A stretch of 20,808 nt of DNA, taken from the IMG/VR virus record IMGVR_UViG_3300047323_000503, positions 1 to 20,808 of that record; one strand, written 5' to 3'. The position numbers and the translations under genes are program-made. This stretch comes from a virus. How positions within the stretch are numbered: the stretch's first letter is position 1; every line of letters begins with the position of its first letter. The notes beneath the pieces were generated by a model, which was not told the origin of the DNA, did no database searches, and saw only the letters and a program-made list of their open reading frames with translations. Positions 1-6,816 of the stretch are shown here, in pieces.

Positions 1-2
1 GC

Positions 3-323
3 GACGAGAGCGGCGCCCCGCTGCTGGTATCCCTCGGCTCGAAGCACCCGGTCCCGCTTCCGGACATGTACCACGACCACGGCCCGCTGATCCCGATCTC
101 GCCCCGCCCCACCGTTGCGCAGTGTCTGGCAGCGGTGGACGTCGACCCGAACTACGCGGACAGCGTGGCCCGCGGCCTGTACGAGACGCACCCGCAGTAC
201 AGCAAGCGCATGGCGGCCCCGGTCCCGGTTCCGACCGCGCCAGGCCACGTCATCGCCCCCAGCCCGCTGGAGCAGACCGGGCTCCGACGCTTCATCAACA
301 CCCTCGTCCGGGGTGGTGCGTGA
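3..323 (+). CDS. Hypothetical protein, 5' end outside window
   Basis: The reading frame is open from the first complete codon at base 3 to the TGA at 321-323, so the N-terminus lies upstream of the window; the first ATG at 66 is unlikely to be the true start because the frame continues before it without a stop or an obvious ribosome site. The visible 106 residues contain no motif I recognise. They are rich in Pro and have a soluble character, with an HDHGP stretch near the first internal Met. The stop overlaps the ATG of the next gene by one base (TGATG), so the two are likely translated together. Function unknown. Confidence 0.7.
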   Translation, partial: DESGAPLLVSLGSKHPVPLPDMYHDHGPLIPISPRPTVAQCLAAVDVDPNYADSVARGLYETHPQYSKRMAAPVPVPTAPGHVIAPSPLEQTGLRRFINTLVRGGA

Positions 324-538
324 TGAGTACCGCTTGGGACGAGGACGACCTGACGGTCACCCGCTACATGCCGGCCCAGATCGAAGCCCGACTTATCCGC
401 AACCTGGCGCAGGTCAGGGCGAACGAGGCCAGCAACCACCCGGAGGCCTGCACCTGTGACCCGTGCCGGGTCCGCCGGATCGACAACAACCGTCGGCACA
501 CCGCCCGCCTCGTCGTACTCCACGGAGGCCGGTCGTGA
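323..538 (+). CDS. Small Cys-motif protein, 71 aa
   Basis: Function not recognised. The start is the ATG in the TGATG overlap with the preceding gene; the stop overlaps the next GTG. The protein has an acidic N-terminus, a helical middle (about residues 18-36) and a C-x-C-x2-C cluster at C43, C45 and C48 followed by a basic stretch (RVRRIDNNRRH). The same spacing occurs in the HTH proteins at 6813 and 7676, which suggests a small metal-binding or nucleic-acid-binding module. Whether the three cysteines actually bind zinc is inference. Confidence 0.75.
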   Translation: MSTAWDEDDLTVTRYMPAQIEARLIRNLAQVRANEASNHPEACTCDPCRVRRIDNNRRHTARLVVLHGGRS

Positions 539-786
539 GCTACGAGCTGGACCGGGCGTTCTGGGGCGACGAGACCCCGCTGCCGCCCATCACCACCGAT
601 CAGGAGCGCCGGACCGCTGTTCGTGCCGCGGACTTCGTGGCCGCCGAGCACCCGCACCCGCTCGACGACACCAAGCCTGACGTCGCCGGCCGCGAGTTGG
701 CCACCGACCCGCTCATCCGGGCCGGGCTCCTCGAACTCCTCGACGCACTCGGAATCCAGACCACCAGGGGGAACCGCAATGCCTGA
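535..786 (+). CDS. Hypothetical protein, 83 aa
   Basis: No family recognised. The GTG start at 535 overlaps the previous stop (GTGA) and lies six bases after a GGAGG at 524-528, a strong ribosome site for this start. The sequence is acidic and mostly helical, with a short hydrophobic segment near residues 66-74 (AGLLELLDALG) too short for a membrane span. It sits inside a tight co-transcribed run of small genes. The stop overlaps the next ATG by eight bases. Confidence 0.75.
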   Translation: MSYELDRAFWGDETPLPPITTDQERRTAVRAADFVAAEHPHPLDDTKPDVAGRELATDPLIRAGLLELLDALGIQTTRGNRNA

Positions 787-1255
787 GATCAAGCCCGACC
801 GCTCCGACAGCAACCGCTGCGTCTCCGTGCACTGGAACCTGCCCGTGCAGTGCGTGCTCCCGGCGGGGCACCGCGAGAACGACCACGAGGCGTGGCACCC
901 CACGACCGGGAACCGCATGCGCTACCGCCGCTCGATGGGCGTCTACCGCACCGAGGAGCTGCACCACGGCGAGTGGCACGACCTGGAGATCCCCCCGCCC
1001 GGCGGCTACTGCAACGACCAGCACGGCACGCAGTCCAATGTCCGCTGCACCCAGGCCTACGGGCACCCGGGGTGGTTCCACCAGGCCATGGTCGATGGCT
1101 GCCGCTACTCCTGGAACACCCCGATCCCGAAGGCCCTGAACGCCGACCAACTGTCGTCGGATGTGACGCAGCTGCGCGGTCTGGTCGTCCAGCTCACCGC
1201 TGAGAACGCCGAGCTGGAGAAGGCCCTCGGCCTCAACGAGGCAGCCGCCGGGTGA
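779..1255 (+). CDS. Protein with duplicated CCHH module and C-terminal coiled coil, 158 aa
   Basis: The ATG at 779 overlaps the end of the preceding gene and follows a purine-rich AGGGGGA. Two copies of one Cys/His pattern are visible: C14-x10-C25-x5-H31-x4-H36 and C78-x11-C90-x5-H96-x4-H101, each with a Gly-His core (PAGH and AYGH). Residues from about 122 to 152 form a Leu/Glu-rich heptad-like helix that could dimerise. A single copy of the same pattern occurs in the protein at 15570. I infer two small zinc-binding folds joined to a coiled coil, perhaps an adaptor. The biological role is unknown; this arrangement does not match a classic C2H2 finger. Confidence 0.85.
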   Translation: MPEIKPDRSDSNRCVSVHWNLPVQCVLPAGHRENDHEAWHPTTGNRMRYRRSMGVYRTEELHHGEWHDLEIPPPGGYCNDQHGTQSNVRCTQAYGHPGWFHQAMVDGCRYSWNTPIPKALNADQLSSDVTQLRGLVVQLTAENAELEKALGLNEAAAG

Positions 1256-1353
1256 GCGCGTACACGTTCGCCCCCGTCCCCGCCGTGATCGGTCTCGTGT
1301 TCTGCGCGATGGCCGTAGCCCCCAGCCTCTGGACCCGAAAGAAGCAGCGATGA
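1252..1353 (+). CDS. 33-residue single-pass membrane peptide
   Basis: A short frame starting with GTG at 1252 overlaps the previous stop (GTGA) and ends in an ATGA overlap with the next gene, the junction type used throughout this operon. The product has a hydrophobic segment of about 17 residues (PAVIGLVFCAMAVAPSLW) followed by a basic tail (TRKKQR). That order predicts a single membrane helix with the C-terminus inside. It is too short for most gene callers. Without a homologue its reality rests on junction geometry and hydropathy. No function can be assigned. Confidence 0.6.
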   Translation: MSAYTFAPVPAVIGLVFCAMAVAPSLWTRKKQR

Positions 1354-1826
1354 GCTTCAACATCGGCATACGCCGCAACAGCCGTCCGAAGCACCGGGCC
1401 GTCGACGCAGTTGCCCACCTGAGCGAGGAGAACCGGCGGTTGCGTGCGCAGTTGGTCGGTGCCTCCGCCGCGGTCGGTCAGCTCGACCAGCGGCTCGCCG
1501 CAGCGCACAACCAGCTGAAGGCCGCGCACGGGACCAACGTCAGCCTCGTCCGCCAGGTCAACGACCTTTCCACCGAGCGGGACCAGCTCGCCGACAAAAA
1601 CGAGGCGTTGGCCGTACAGCTCGCCCCGCACCTGGCGGCCGACGCCAACCGCAACGCCGTCACCGTCCCGCCCAGCGTCCGCGACACCACAGCCGGCGAG
1701 GACCAGGCAACCACCCCGATCGACGTGCGGGAGCTGCGCGAGCGGTTCAACACCGGCCCGATCGTCACCCTCCACCACTCGCCGCAGGCCGCCGACCCCA
1801 CGCACATCCCGGTCCCGGCCGCCTGA
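1350..1826 (+). CDS. Coiled-coil protein, 158 aa
   Basis: No family recognised. After a basic N-terminus (IRRNSRPKHR), residues 19-92 are rich in Leu, Gln, Glu and Arg with heptad periodicity, predicting a long alpha-helical coiled coil. The C-terminal third is Pro/Thr-rich and probably disordered. The start ATG overlaps the preceding membrane peptide, so the two may be co-translated. It ends the first operon segment, with a stem-loop shortly after at 1882-1908. A structural or scaffolding role is possible but not shown. Confidence 0.8.
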   Translation: MSFNIGIRRNSRPKHRAVDAVAHLSEENRRLRAQLVGASAAVGQLDQRLAAAHNQLKAAHGTNVSLVRQVNDLSTERDQLADKNEALAVQLAPHLAADANRNAVTVPPSVRDTTAGEDQATTPIDVRELRERFNTGPIVTLHHSPQAADPTHIPVPAA

Positions 1827-1881
1827 TCCTGCCGGGCCGGCGAATGCCACGAGATCCCCGGCCCGGCACACCAACACAGAA

Positions 1882-1908
1882 GCCCCGCCAATCCGAAGTT
1901 GGCGGGGC
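1882..1908 (+). terminator. Perfect 10-bp stem-loop
   Basis: GCCCCGCCAA at 1882-1891 pairs perfectly with TTGGCGGGGC at 1899-1908 around a 7-nt loop. No U-run follows, as is common for actinobacterial terminators. It lies in the 116-bp gap between the coiled-coil gene and the gene at 1943, so it may terminate, attenuate or define an mRNA end. Confidence 0.65.
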
Positions 1909-1942
1909 GTCCACCACCAAGCATCCCATGGAGGGATTCCCC

Positions 1943-2485
1943 ATGATCGGTGAAATCACCGAGTACAAGATGATCGCCCACGGCGAGCAGCGGTACACCA
2001 TCCGCGGCGCCATCGAGGCCGCGCCCGGGCTGGTCGTGTTCCGCATGCCCGTCGAGCACGCCATCAACGACCCGGCCCGCTGGCGGATCGGCCACCACGA
2101 AGGCCTCGGCATCGCCGAAGCGATGCGCCGCGAGGACGCGCTCAAGGGCGTGCAGATCCTCAAGGACACCGGCATCGACTGGACGCAGGACACCGACACC
2201 CTCAAGGCCACCGTCACCGGCAGTGCCGCCCGCGACCTGTACGCCAAGCTCTCCTACGCCTGGTGCGAGGAGCCCGGCAGCGCCTACATGCCCGGCAACG
2301 TGACCGGCAACGGCACCTACACCGACGCCGACATCGAGGCCGCGGCCGACGAGTTCAAGGCGGACCGCTTCAGCGCCTACGAGATCTTGCTCGCGATGAC
2401 CCACAGGGTCCCGTGGATGGGCCTCGACACCGAGCCGTTCAACGAGGCCCACAACCGCATCTCGCAGCTCGCCGACGCGGACTGA
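1943..2485 (+). CDS. Hypothetical protein, 180 aa
   Basis: No recognised domain. An in-frame ATG at 1928 exists, but the ATG at 1943 follows GGAGGG at 1930-1935 with seven bases between and is the better start. The protein is acidic and soluble with no signal peptide. It has a mixed beta/alpha N-terminal half (about residues 1-70) with an HHEGLGIAEAM stretch, and a helical C-terminal part rich in Asp, Glu and Ala. The gene is isolated by stem-loops on both sides (1882-1908 and 2533-2574) and is the last gene before the recombination block. Confidence 0.85.
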   Translation: MIGEITEYKMIAHGEQRYTIRGAIEAAPGLVVFRMPVEHAINDPARWRIGHHEGLGIAEAMRREDALKGVQILKDTGIDWTQDTDTLKATVTGSAARDLYAKLSYAWCEEPGSAYMPGNVTGNGTYTDADIEAAADEFKADRFSAYEILLAMTHRVPWMGLDTEPFNEAHNRISQLADAD

Positions 2486-2532
2486 CCCACCCCCAAGACG
2501 GCGGACGTCGAGCACCCCCGCTCCGTCTGCCC

Positions 2533-2574
2533 GCCGTGGGCCGCCACCCACCCCCCAGGTCGGCGGCCCACGGC
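2533..2574 (+). terminator. Perfect 13-bp stem-loop between genes
   Basis: Thirteen bases at 2533-2545 (GCCGTGGGCCGCC) are exactly complementary to 2562-2574 around a 16-nt loop. It is in the gap between the genes at 1943 and 2598. No U-tract follows. It could be a terminator with partial read-through, or an mRNA-stability element in front of the recombination genes. Confidence 0.65.
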
Positions 2575-2597
2575 ACCCACACCAACCGGAGAACCAC

Positions 2598-2735
2598 ATG
2601 AGCCCCAACCAAGACCCCATCCGGTGCCGCCGTTGCGGCAGCACCGCTGGACCGTTCATCCGCCTGCCGGGTCGCCCGCTAGTCCGAAGGCCCCTCTGCG
2701 AAGACTGCCTCGACGAACAGGACGGAAAGAAGTGA
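2598..2735 (+). CDS. 45-residue zinc-ribbon-like protein
   Basis: An ATG at 2598 preceded by GGAG (2588-2591) opens a 45-codon frame ending in a GTGA overlap with the exonuclease gene. The product has two CxxC pairs, C10-R-R-C13 and C34-E-D-C37, separated by a basic Arg/Pro-rich loop, and ends DGKK. This is the pattern of a minimal four-Cys zinc ribbon. Similar tiny ribbons accompany DNA-metabolism genes in many actinophages. Its partner and function are unknown. It is short enough to be missed by standard gene calling. Confidence 0.75.
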   Translation: MSPNQDPIRCRRCGSTAGPFIRLPGRPLVRRPLCEDCLDEQDGKK

Positions 2736-3631
2736 CCACCACCCAGCCTCTGCCCCCGGCCGGCGTTCTCCTCGGCCACTTCGAGCCCGGCACCGATGCC
2801 TGGCACGCAGCTCGCGCTAACGGCATCGGCGGCAGCGAGATCGCCGCTGTCCTCGGCATCAGCCCCTACGAGTCCCCGTTCTCCCTGTGGCACCGCAAGC
2901 AGGGCGGCATCGGCCCCGTCGAAGAGACCGACGTCATGTACTGGGGCAAGCTCCACGAGCCCACCATCTGCGACGAGTTCGCCCGCCGCCACCCCGAACT
3001 CCTCGTCCTCCCGTCCGGCACGTACACGGCCAACGACATGCCGTGGTGGATCGTCAACCCCGACCGGCTCGGCTTCACCGCCGAAGGCGACCTCGAAGTC
3101 ATCGAAGCGAAGACCGCCCGCGACGACTACGAGTGGGGCGAAGAAGGCACCGACCAGGTCCCCGTCCACTACAAGGCACAGGTCCGCTGGTACTGCGCCG
3201 CACTGGCCGCCCGACGCGCCCGCATAGCCGTCCTCATCGGGGGCTCCGACTACCGCGAGTACATCGTCGAGACGGACGACGCCGACACCGAACTGATGCG
3301 GACCAGCGGCCAGGCGTTTATGGACTCCCTTGCCGCCGGCGTCGCCCCTCCGATCGACGGCCACACCGCCACCTACCAGGCAGTGAAGGCGCTACCGGAC
3401 GGCATGGACGACGTCGACATCCAAATCGACCTCGCCCTCGGCCAGCGCTACTTCGCTGCCCTAGCCGACTTCAAGGCCGCCGAGGAAGAGAAGCGCTGCG
3501 CCTCCGGTCTCGTCCTCGACCGAATTGGAACCGGCCGCCGCGCCGTGATCGGCGCCGACAAGGTCGCCACCCGCACCGTCCGCGCCGGCCGCACCTACTC
3601 ACTCCAGCCCGCACGCAATAGGAGCATCTGA
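2732..3631 (+). CDS. YqaJ/lambda-exonuclease family nuclease
   Basis: Predicted 5'-3' double-strand DNA exonuclease of the PD-(D/E)xK superfamily. It would resect DNA ends to give single strands for the RecT protein encoded next. Visible family features include the N-terminal GIGGSEIAAVLGISPY block (residues 31-46), W71-G-K-L-H-E76-P, the catalytic Asp in NPDR (D111), E125-A-K127 as the E-x-K pair, and Q150 in YKAQVRWY. At 299 residues it has the usual YqaJ length. The GTG at 2732 overlaps the preceding stop and gives the expected N-terminus; ATG codons further upstream would run through the zinc-ribbon gene. It joins recT by a TGATG overlap, so the two are coupled, as in most phage exonuclease/annealase pairs. 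Confidence 0.95.
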   Translation: MTTTQPLPPAGVLLGHFEPGTDAWHAARANGIGGSEIAAVLGISPYESPFSLWHRKQGGIGPVEETDVMYWGKLHEPTICDEFARRHPELLVLPSGTYTANDMPWWIVNPDRLGFTAEGDLEVIEAKTARDDYEWGEEGTDQVPVHYKAQVRWYCAALAARRARIAVLIGGSDYREYIVETDDADTELMRTSGQAFMDSLAAGVAPPIDGHTATYQAVKALPDGMDDVDIQIDLALGQRYFAALADFKAAEEEKRCASGLVLDRIGTGRRAVIGADKVATRTVRAGRTYSLQPARNRSI

Positions 3632-4476
3632 TGACCGAGACCGTCACCGGCGCCATCGCCGTCCGCGACAACGGACCCGCCGCACAGATCGAGCAGTACC
3701 GCGACGAGTACGCCGCCCTCATGCCGTCCCACGTCAACCCCGACCAGTGGGTTCGCATGGCCGTCGGCGCCATCCGCGGCGACGTCAAGCTCGTCCAGGC
3801 CGCACAGAACGACATCGGCGCGTTCCTCCGCGAACTCCGCACCGCCGCCCGCCTCGGCCTGGAGCCCGGCACCGAGCAGTTCTACCTGACCCCGCGCAAA
3901 GCCAAGGGCCGCATGGTCATCAAGGGCATCGTCGGCTACCAGGGCATCGTCGAACTCATCTACCGGGCCGGCGCCGTCTCCTCCGTCATCGTCGAAGTCG
4001 TCCGCACCAACGACTCGTTCCGGTACGTCATCGGCCGCGACGGCAAGCCCGTCCACGAGATCGACTGGTTCGGCGACGACCGCGGCGACATGGTCGGCGT
4101 CTACGCCTACGCCGTCATGAAAGACGGCGCCACCTCGAAGGTCGTCGTCCTCAACCGGCGGCAGGTCATGGAGGCCAAGGCCAAGTCCGACGGCCGGAAC
4201 TCCGAGTACTCCCCGTGGAACACCAACGAGGAGTCGATGTGGCTGAAGACCGCAGTCCGGCGCCTCGCCAAGTGGGTACCGACGTCCGCTGAGTACATGC
4301 GCGAGCAGCTCCGTGCCCAGGCCGAAGTCACTGGCGCGATCACCGGGACCGCTAATGCTCCGCTCCCGCCGCAGCCGTCCGTCGAGCTCGACGACGAAGA
4401 CGACGAGCCGGTCGAAGCCGAGCTGGAGCCCGAAGGCGGCTGGCCGGCCGCAGCACAGCCCGGCACCGCCGCGTAA
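3631..4476 (+). CDS. recT: RecT-family single-strand annealing protein
   Basis: Predicted single-strand DNA annealing protein acting with the preceding exonuclease in phage recombination. The 281-residue protein carries the RecT core over about residues 20-215: QFYLTPRKAKGRMVIKGIVGY followed by QGIVELIYRAG and, later, NEESMWLKTAVRRLAKWVPTS, all characteristic of RecT. The start ATG overlaps the exonuclease stop, with GGAG at 3621-3624. Residues from about 250 form a strongly acidic, Pro-rich tail (ELDDEDDEPVEAELEPEGGW) that may be disordered; by analogy with acidic tails on single-strand binding proteins it might contact partners, but that is inference. A stem-loop follows the gene. I see no SSB gene nearby. 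Confidence 0.95.
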   Translation: MTETVTGAIAVRDNGPAAQIEQYRDEYAALMPSHVNPDQWVRMAVGAIRGDVKLVQAAQNDIGAFLRELRTAARLGLEPGTEQFYLTPRKAKGRMVIKGIVGYQGIVELIYRAGAVSSVIVEVVRTNDSFRYVIGRDGKPVHEIDWFGDDRGDMVGVYAYAVMKDGATSKVVVLNRRQVMEAKAKSDGRNSEYSPWNTNEESMWLKTAVRRLAKWVPTSAEYMREQLRAQAEVTGAITGTANAPLPPQPSVELDDEDDEPVEAELEPEGGWPAAAQPGTAA

Positions 4477-4486
4477 CCCACCCAAA

Positions 4487-4525
4487 GCCGGGGTCGCCCG
4501 CACCCAAATTGCGGGCGCCCCCGGC
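4487..4525 (+). terminator. 15-bp stem-loop after recT (one mismatch)
   Basis: Bases 4487-4501 pair with 4511-4525 over 15 positions with one mismatch, around a 9-nt A/T-containing loop. No U-run follows. It occupies most of the short gap between recT and the gene at 4544, a likely end or processing point for the recombination transcript. Confidence 0.7.
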
Positions 4526-4543
4526 CACACCAGGAGACCACAG

Positions 4544-4825
4544 ATGACCGCCAGGACCATGCACGAGACCGAGGCCAGGCTCCGCGCCGAGCTCACGACG
4601 CTCGCCCGCCGTTGGCAGCGCATCGCCGACTACGCCCCGGAACACCCCAAGTACCTGTCCCAGCCCACGCTCACCGTCGCGGAAAGGGCCGAGCACGACC
4701 AGGGCGTCGCCTACCGCAAGGCCGCAGAAGCCCTGTTCCACGTCCTGAACACGGGCCTGATCCCGCAGGAACTGATGACCGAGTTCGAGCGCAGGCAGCA
4801 CGGCATCGAGGAGTCCACGTCGTGA
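4544..4825 (+). CDS. Small helical protein, 93 aa
   Basis: Not recognised. The ATG at 4544 follows AGGAGA (4532-4537) at normal spacing; upstream in-frame ATGs lie inside recT. The sequence is predominantly helical and charged, with a Trp-containing first helix (LARRWQRIADYA) and a C-terminal helix ending EFERRQHGIEES. No Cys motif or membrane segment is present. It is the first gene of a long overlapping run and its stop overlaps the next GTG (GTGA). Confidence 0.8.
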   Translation: MTARTMHETEARLRAELTTLARRWQRIADYAPEHPKYLSQPTLTVAERAEHDQGVAYRKAAEALFHVLNTGLIPQELMTEFERRQHGIEESTS

Positions 4826-5559
4826 GCGTCCCTTGCCCGCACCCGACGAAGACCCGGTACGCGACCCGTGCGACCGCCGAGAGCGCGGCCAACCGCGTCA
4901 GCTTCCAGGCCGGCGTCACGCTCCGCCCCTACGAGTGCCCGTGCACCTGGTGGCACCTGACCAAGAGCGCCGCCGAGATCCTGCCCGACCCGGCGGACGC
5001 CAGCACCGCAGACGTGCAGCGCCTCGCCGCCCTGCCCGACATCGACTTCCGCGAGATCGTCGCCACCGACGCCCGCGGCGAAGGCAACCCGGTCGACCGG
5101 GCCGCTCTCCGTAACCAGCACAACCTGACCCGCTGGAAGAAGTACCTGGGCCAGCTCCACCAAGACCTCGACCAGCAGCTCCGAGACCGCCGCGGCGACA
5201 AGTCCCTCGCCGCTCACGACTGGCGGAAGCGCGTCGCCGGATACAGGGAAGCCATCGCCCTCCGCGCCAGCGAGTGCCGCCGGCTCAAGGCCGAAGCCCA
5301 CGCCGACATGACCCGCAACCAGACATTCCGGAAGCACGACATCGAGATAGCCATGGCGGCCGGAGCCAGCCTGCAGGAGCTGCGGCAGCAGGCAGGCGAC
5401 ATCGCCATCCGCCGGCTGATCGAAGCCCACTCGCCCGAGTTCAACGGCTACCTCGCCGAGATCTACGCCGACCTGGGGATCACCCTCCCCGAGCGAATCC
5501 GGCGACGCCTTCCCGCCCAGGCAGCGGCACCCACCCAGACCGAGGAGCAGGCCTCATGA
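4822..5559 (+). CDS. Protein with N-terminal Cys/His motif and long helical body, 245 aa
   Basis: The GTG at 4822 overlaps the preceding stop. The N-terminus has C5-P-H7, then, after a basic helix, RPYECPCTWWHLTK with C39, C41 and H45. The pattern of an aromatic residue, Cys-x-Cys and a Trp-His-Leu-Thr ending recurs in many actinobacterial phage proteins and is usually read as a zinc knuckle. Residues from about 60 to 235 are helical and highly charged with coiled-coil character. It may bind nucleic acid through the N-terminus, which is inference. No enzyme motif is visible. It is translationally linked on both sides. Confidence 0.85.
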   Translation: MSVPCPHPTKTRYATRATAESAANRVSFQAGVTLRPYECPCTWWHLTKSAAEILPDPADASTADVQRLAALPDIDFREIVATDARGEGNPVDRAALRNQHNLTRWKKYLGQLHQDLDQQLRDRRGDKSLAAHDWRKRVAGYREAIALRASECRRLKAEAHADMTRNQTFRKHDIEIAMAAGASLQELRQQAGDIAIRRLIEAHSPEFNGYLAEIYADLGITLPERIRRRLPAQAAAPTQTEEQAS

Positions 5560-5903
5560 CCACGACAGAGCAACCGGCCCTCGACGGCACGATCCCCGCC
5601 GCAGTCACGCCGCCCCGCCGCCAGTCCGAGGACTACGAGACGTGGGTCGCCGAAGTCTGGCCCCACTTCATAGCCGCCGCCGCCACAGGCCGAACCTTCA
5701 CCTGCTACGAGGTCGTCGACGCCAACCGGCTCCCCGACCCGCCAAACCCGCAAGCCCACTGGGGCCGGCTCATGACCCTGCTCCGCGACGAGGGCTACAC
5801 CCGAACCGCCGGATGGGCCACCTCCGACCGGCCGACCGTCCACCACTCCGGAGTCCGCACCTGGAAGGGCACCGCCGCCGCACGTCGGGAGGCCGCGGCA
5901 TGA
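5556..5903 (+). CDS. Hypothetical protein, possible winged-helix fold, 115 aa
   Basis: The ATG at 5556 overlaps the preceding stop (ATGA) and the stop overlaps the next ATG. After a disordered Pro-rich start, residues about 35-105 hold a helix (YETWVAEVWPHFIAAA), a TFTCYEVVDAN segment, a helix with HWGRLMTLLRDEGYTR, and a beta-like end (SGVRTWKGT). The order helix-helix-hairpin resembles small winged-helix proteins of phages in which the last helix precedes a beta wing, but I cannot name a family. DNA binding is a guess from this shape and the neighbours. Confidence 0.8.
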   Translation: MTTTEQPALDGTIPAAVTPPRRQSEDYETWVAEVWPHFIAAAATGRTFTCYEVVDANRLPDPPNPQAHWGRLMTLLRDEGYTRTAGWATSDRPTVHHSGVRTWKGTAAARREAAA

Positions 5904-6268
5904 GCACCCTCGACGCCCTCATCGACACCGGCCTCTACTACGGGCCCGGCGTCCTCCTCACCACCGCCGTGATCACCGCCGGACGCGGCTTCATGTGGGC
6001 CGCCGACCGCACCCACCAGCTGATCGACAACCGGGCCGCACGCCGGTACAAGGCCACCGCCGATCGACTCCACCAAGTCGCCAGCAACACCGACTTCATC
6101 ATCGCCGCAGCTGACGACCAACTCGCCAGCCGGCTCCTGCAGCAGATCTACGCCGACGACATGTGCCCCGAACTCGATCGCGATCTCGACACCTACGACC
6201 GCAGCATCCGCCACCTCTACGTCGGCGAACTGCACAACGAACTTCGGAAGGAGGCGAACGAGCTGTGA
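5900..6268 (+). CDS. Membrane-anchored small protein, 122 aa
   Basis: The ATG at 5900 overlaps the preceding stop. Residues about 13-35 (YYGPGVLLTTAVITAGRGFMW) are hydrophobic enough for one N-terminal membrane segment or anchor, though interrupted by Gly and Arg. The remainder is soluble, helical and charged (DNRAARRYKATADRLHQVASN and onward). No signal-peptidase site is evident. A tail-anchored or peripheral membrane protein is likely. The gene ends with a GGAAGGAGG that serves as ribosome site for the HNH gene. Confidence 0.8.
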   Translation: MSTLDALIDTGLYYGPGVLLTTAVITAGRGFMWAADRTHQLIDNRAARRYKATADRLHQVASNTDFIIAAADDQLASRLLQQIYADDMCPELDRDLDTYDRSIRHLYVGELHNELRKEANEL

Positions 6269-6816
6269 TCTGCAATGTCACCGAATGCATCCGCAAGGTG
6301 CACCGGCGCGGAATGTGCCAAGTGCACTACAACCAGTGGCGCCTAGAGAACCGGGACCAGGTCAGGTACCAACGCGCCAACGAGCCAGTGAACGAACGGT
6401 TCTGGCGCCAGGTGCAGGGGGACGGCGCAGACACTTGCTGGACCTGGATCGGCACGACGGACAGGGACGGCTACGGCAAGATCGTTGTGCACGGTCAGTG
6501 GATCTCCGCCCACCGCTTCGCCTACGAGGCCTTGCGCGCAGAGATCCCGGCTGGCCTGCAGATAGACCACCTTTGCCGCAACCGGGCCTGCGTGAACCCC
6601 TGGCACTTGGAGCCCGTCACGCATCGCGTCAACCAGTGGCGCCGCAACTTCTCTCTGGATGGCAGGCCCCTCCACTCCGACACTCATTGCCCAAGCGGGC
6701 ATGCACGCAACGAGGTCAACCTGTACGTCTCGGCGGGAGGCGTCCGATCTTGCCGCGCCTGCAATCGGGCGGCACAGCGCCGACGCAGGGCCCGCATCAA
6801 GGCGGTGACCCGATGA
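6265..6816 (+). CDS. HNH endonuclease (HNH_3 type)
   Basis: Predicted metal-dependent DNA endonuclease, of the free-standing kind that often behaves as a homing nuclease in phages. The GTG at 6265 overlaps the previous stop and follows GGAAGGAGG at 6246-6254. An N-terminal Cys/His cluster (C3, C8, C18, H21) precedes the HNH core: CWTWIG at 58-63, DGYGK, AHRFAYEAL (82-90), then I100-D-H102-L-C-R-N-R-A-C109-V-N111-P-W-H114-L. The catalytic His, Asn and second His are all present. The C-terminus has another Cys pair (C163, C166) and a basic AQRRRRAR tail. Codon use looks less GC-biased at third positions than the neighbours, consistent with later acquisition. A nicking or packaging role cannot be excluded. 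Confidence 0.92.
   Translation: MICNVTECIRKVHRRGMCQVHYNQWRLENRDQVRYQRANEPVNERFWRQVQGDGADTCWTWIGTTDRDGYGKIVVHGQWISAHRFAYEALRAEIPAGLQIDHLCRNRACVNPWHLEPVTHRVNQWRRNFSLDGRPLHSDTHCPSGHARNEVNLYVSAGGVRSCRACNRAAQRRRRARIKAVTR

Noticed and set aside
1478-3364. Long minus-strand open frame (628 codons)
   Set aside because: It lies opposite several well-supported plus-strand genes including the exonuclease; its Val/Gly/Asp-rich product is the usual antisense artefact of high-GC coding DNA.
3595-4623. Minus-strand open frame opposite recT
   Set aside because: Antisense shadow of recT and its neighbours; low-complexity product without any motif.
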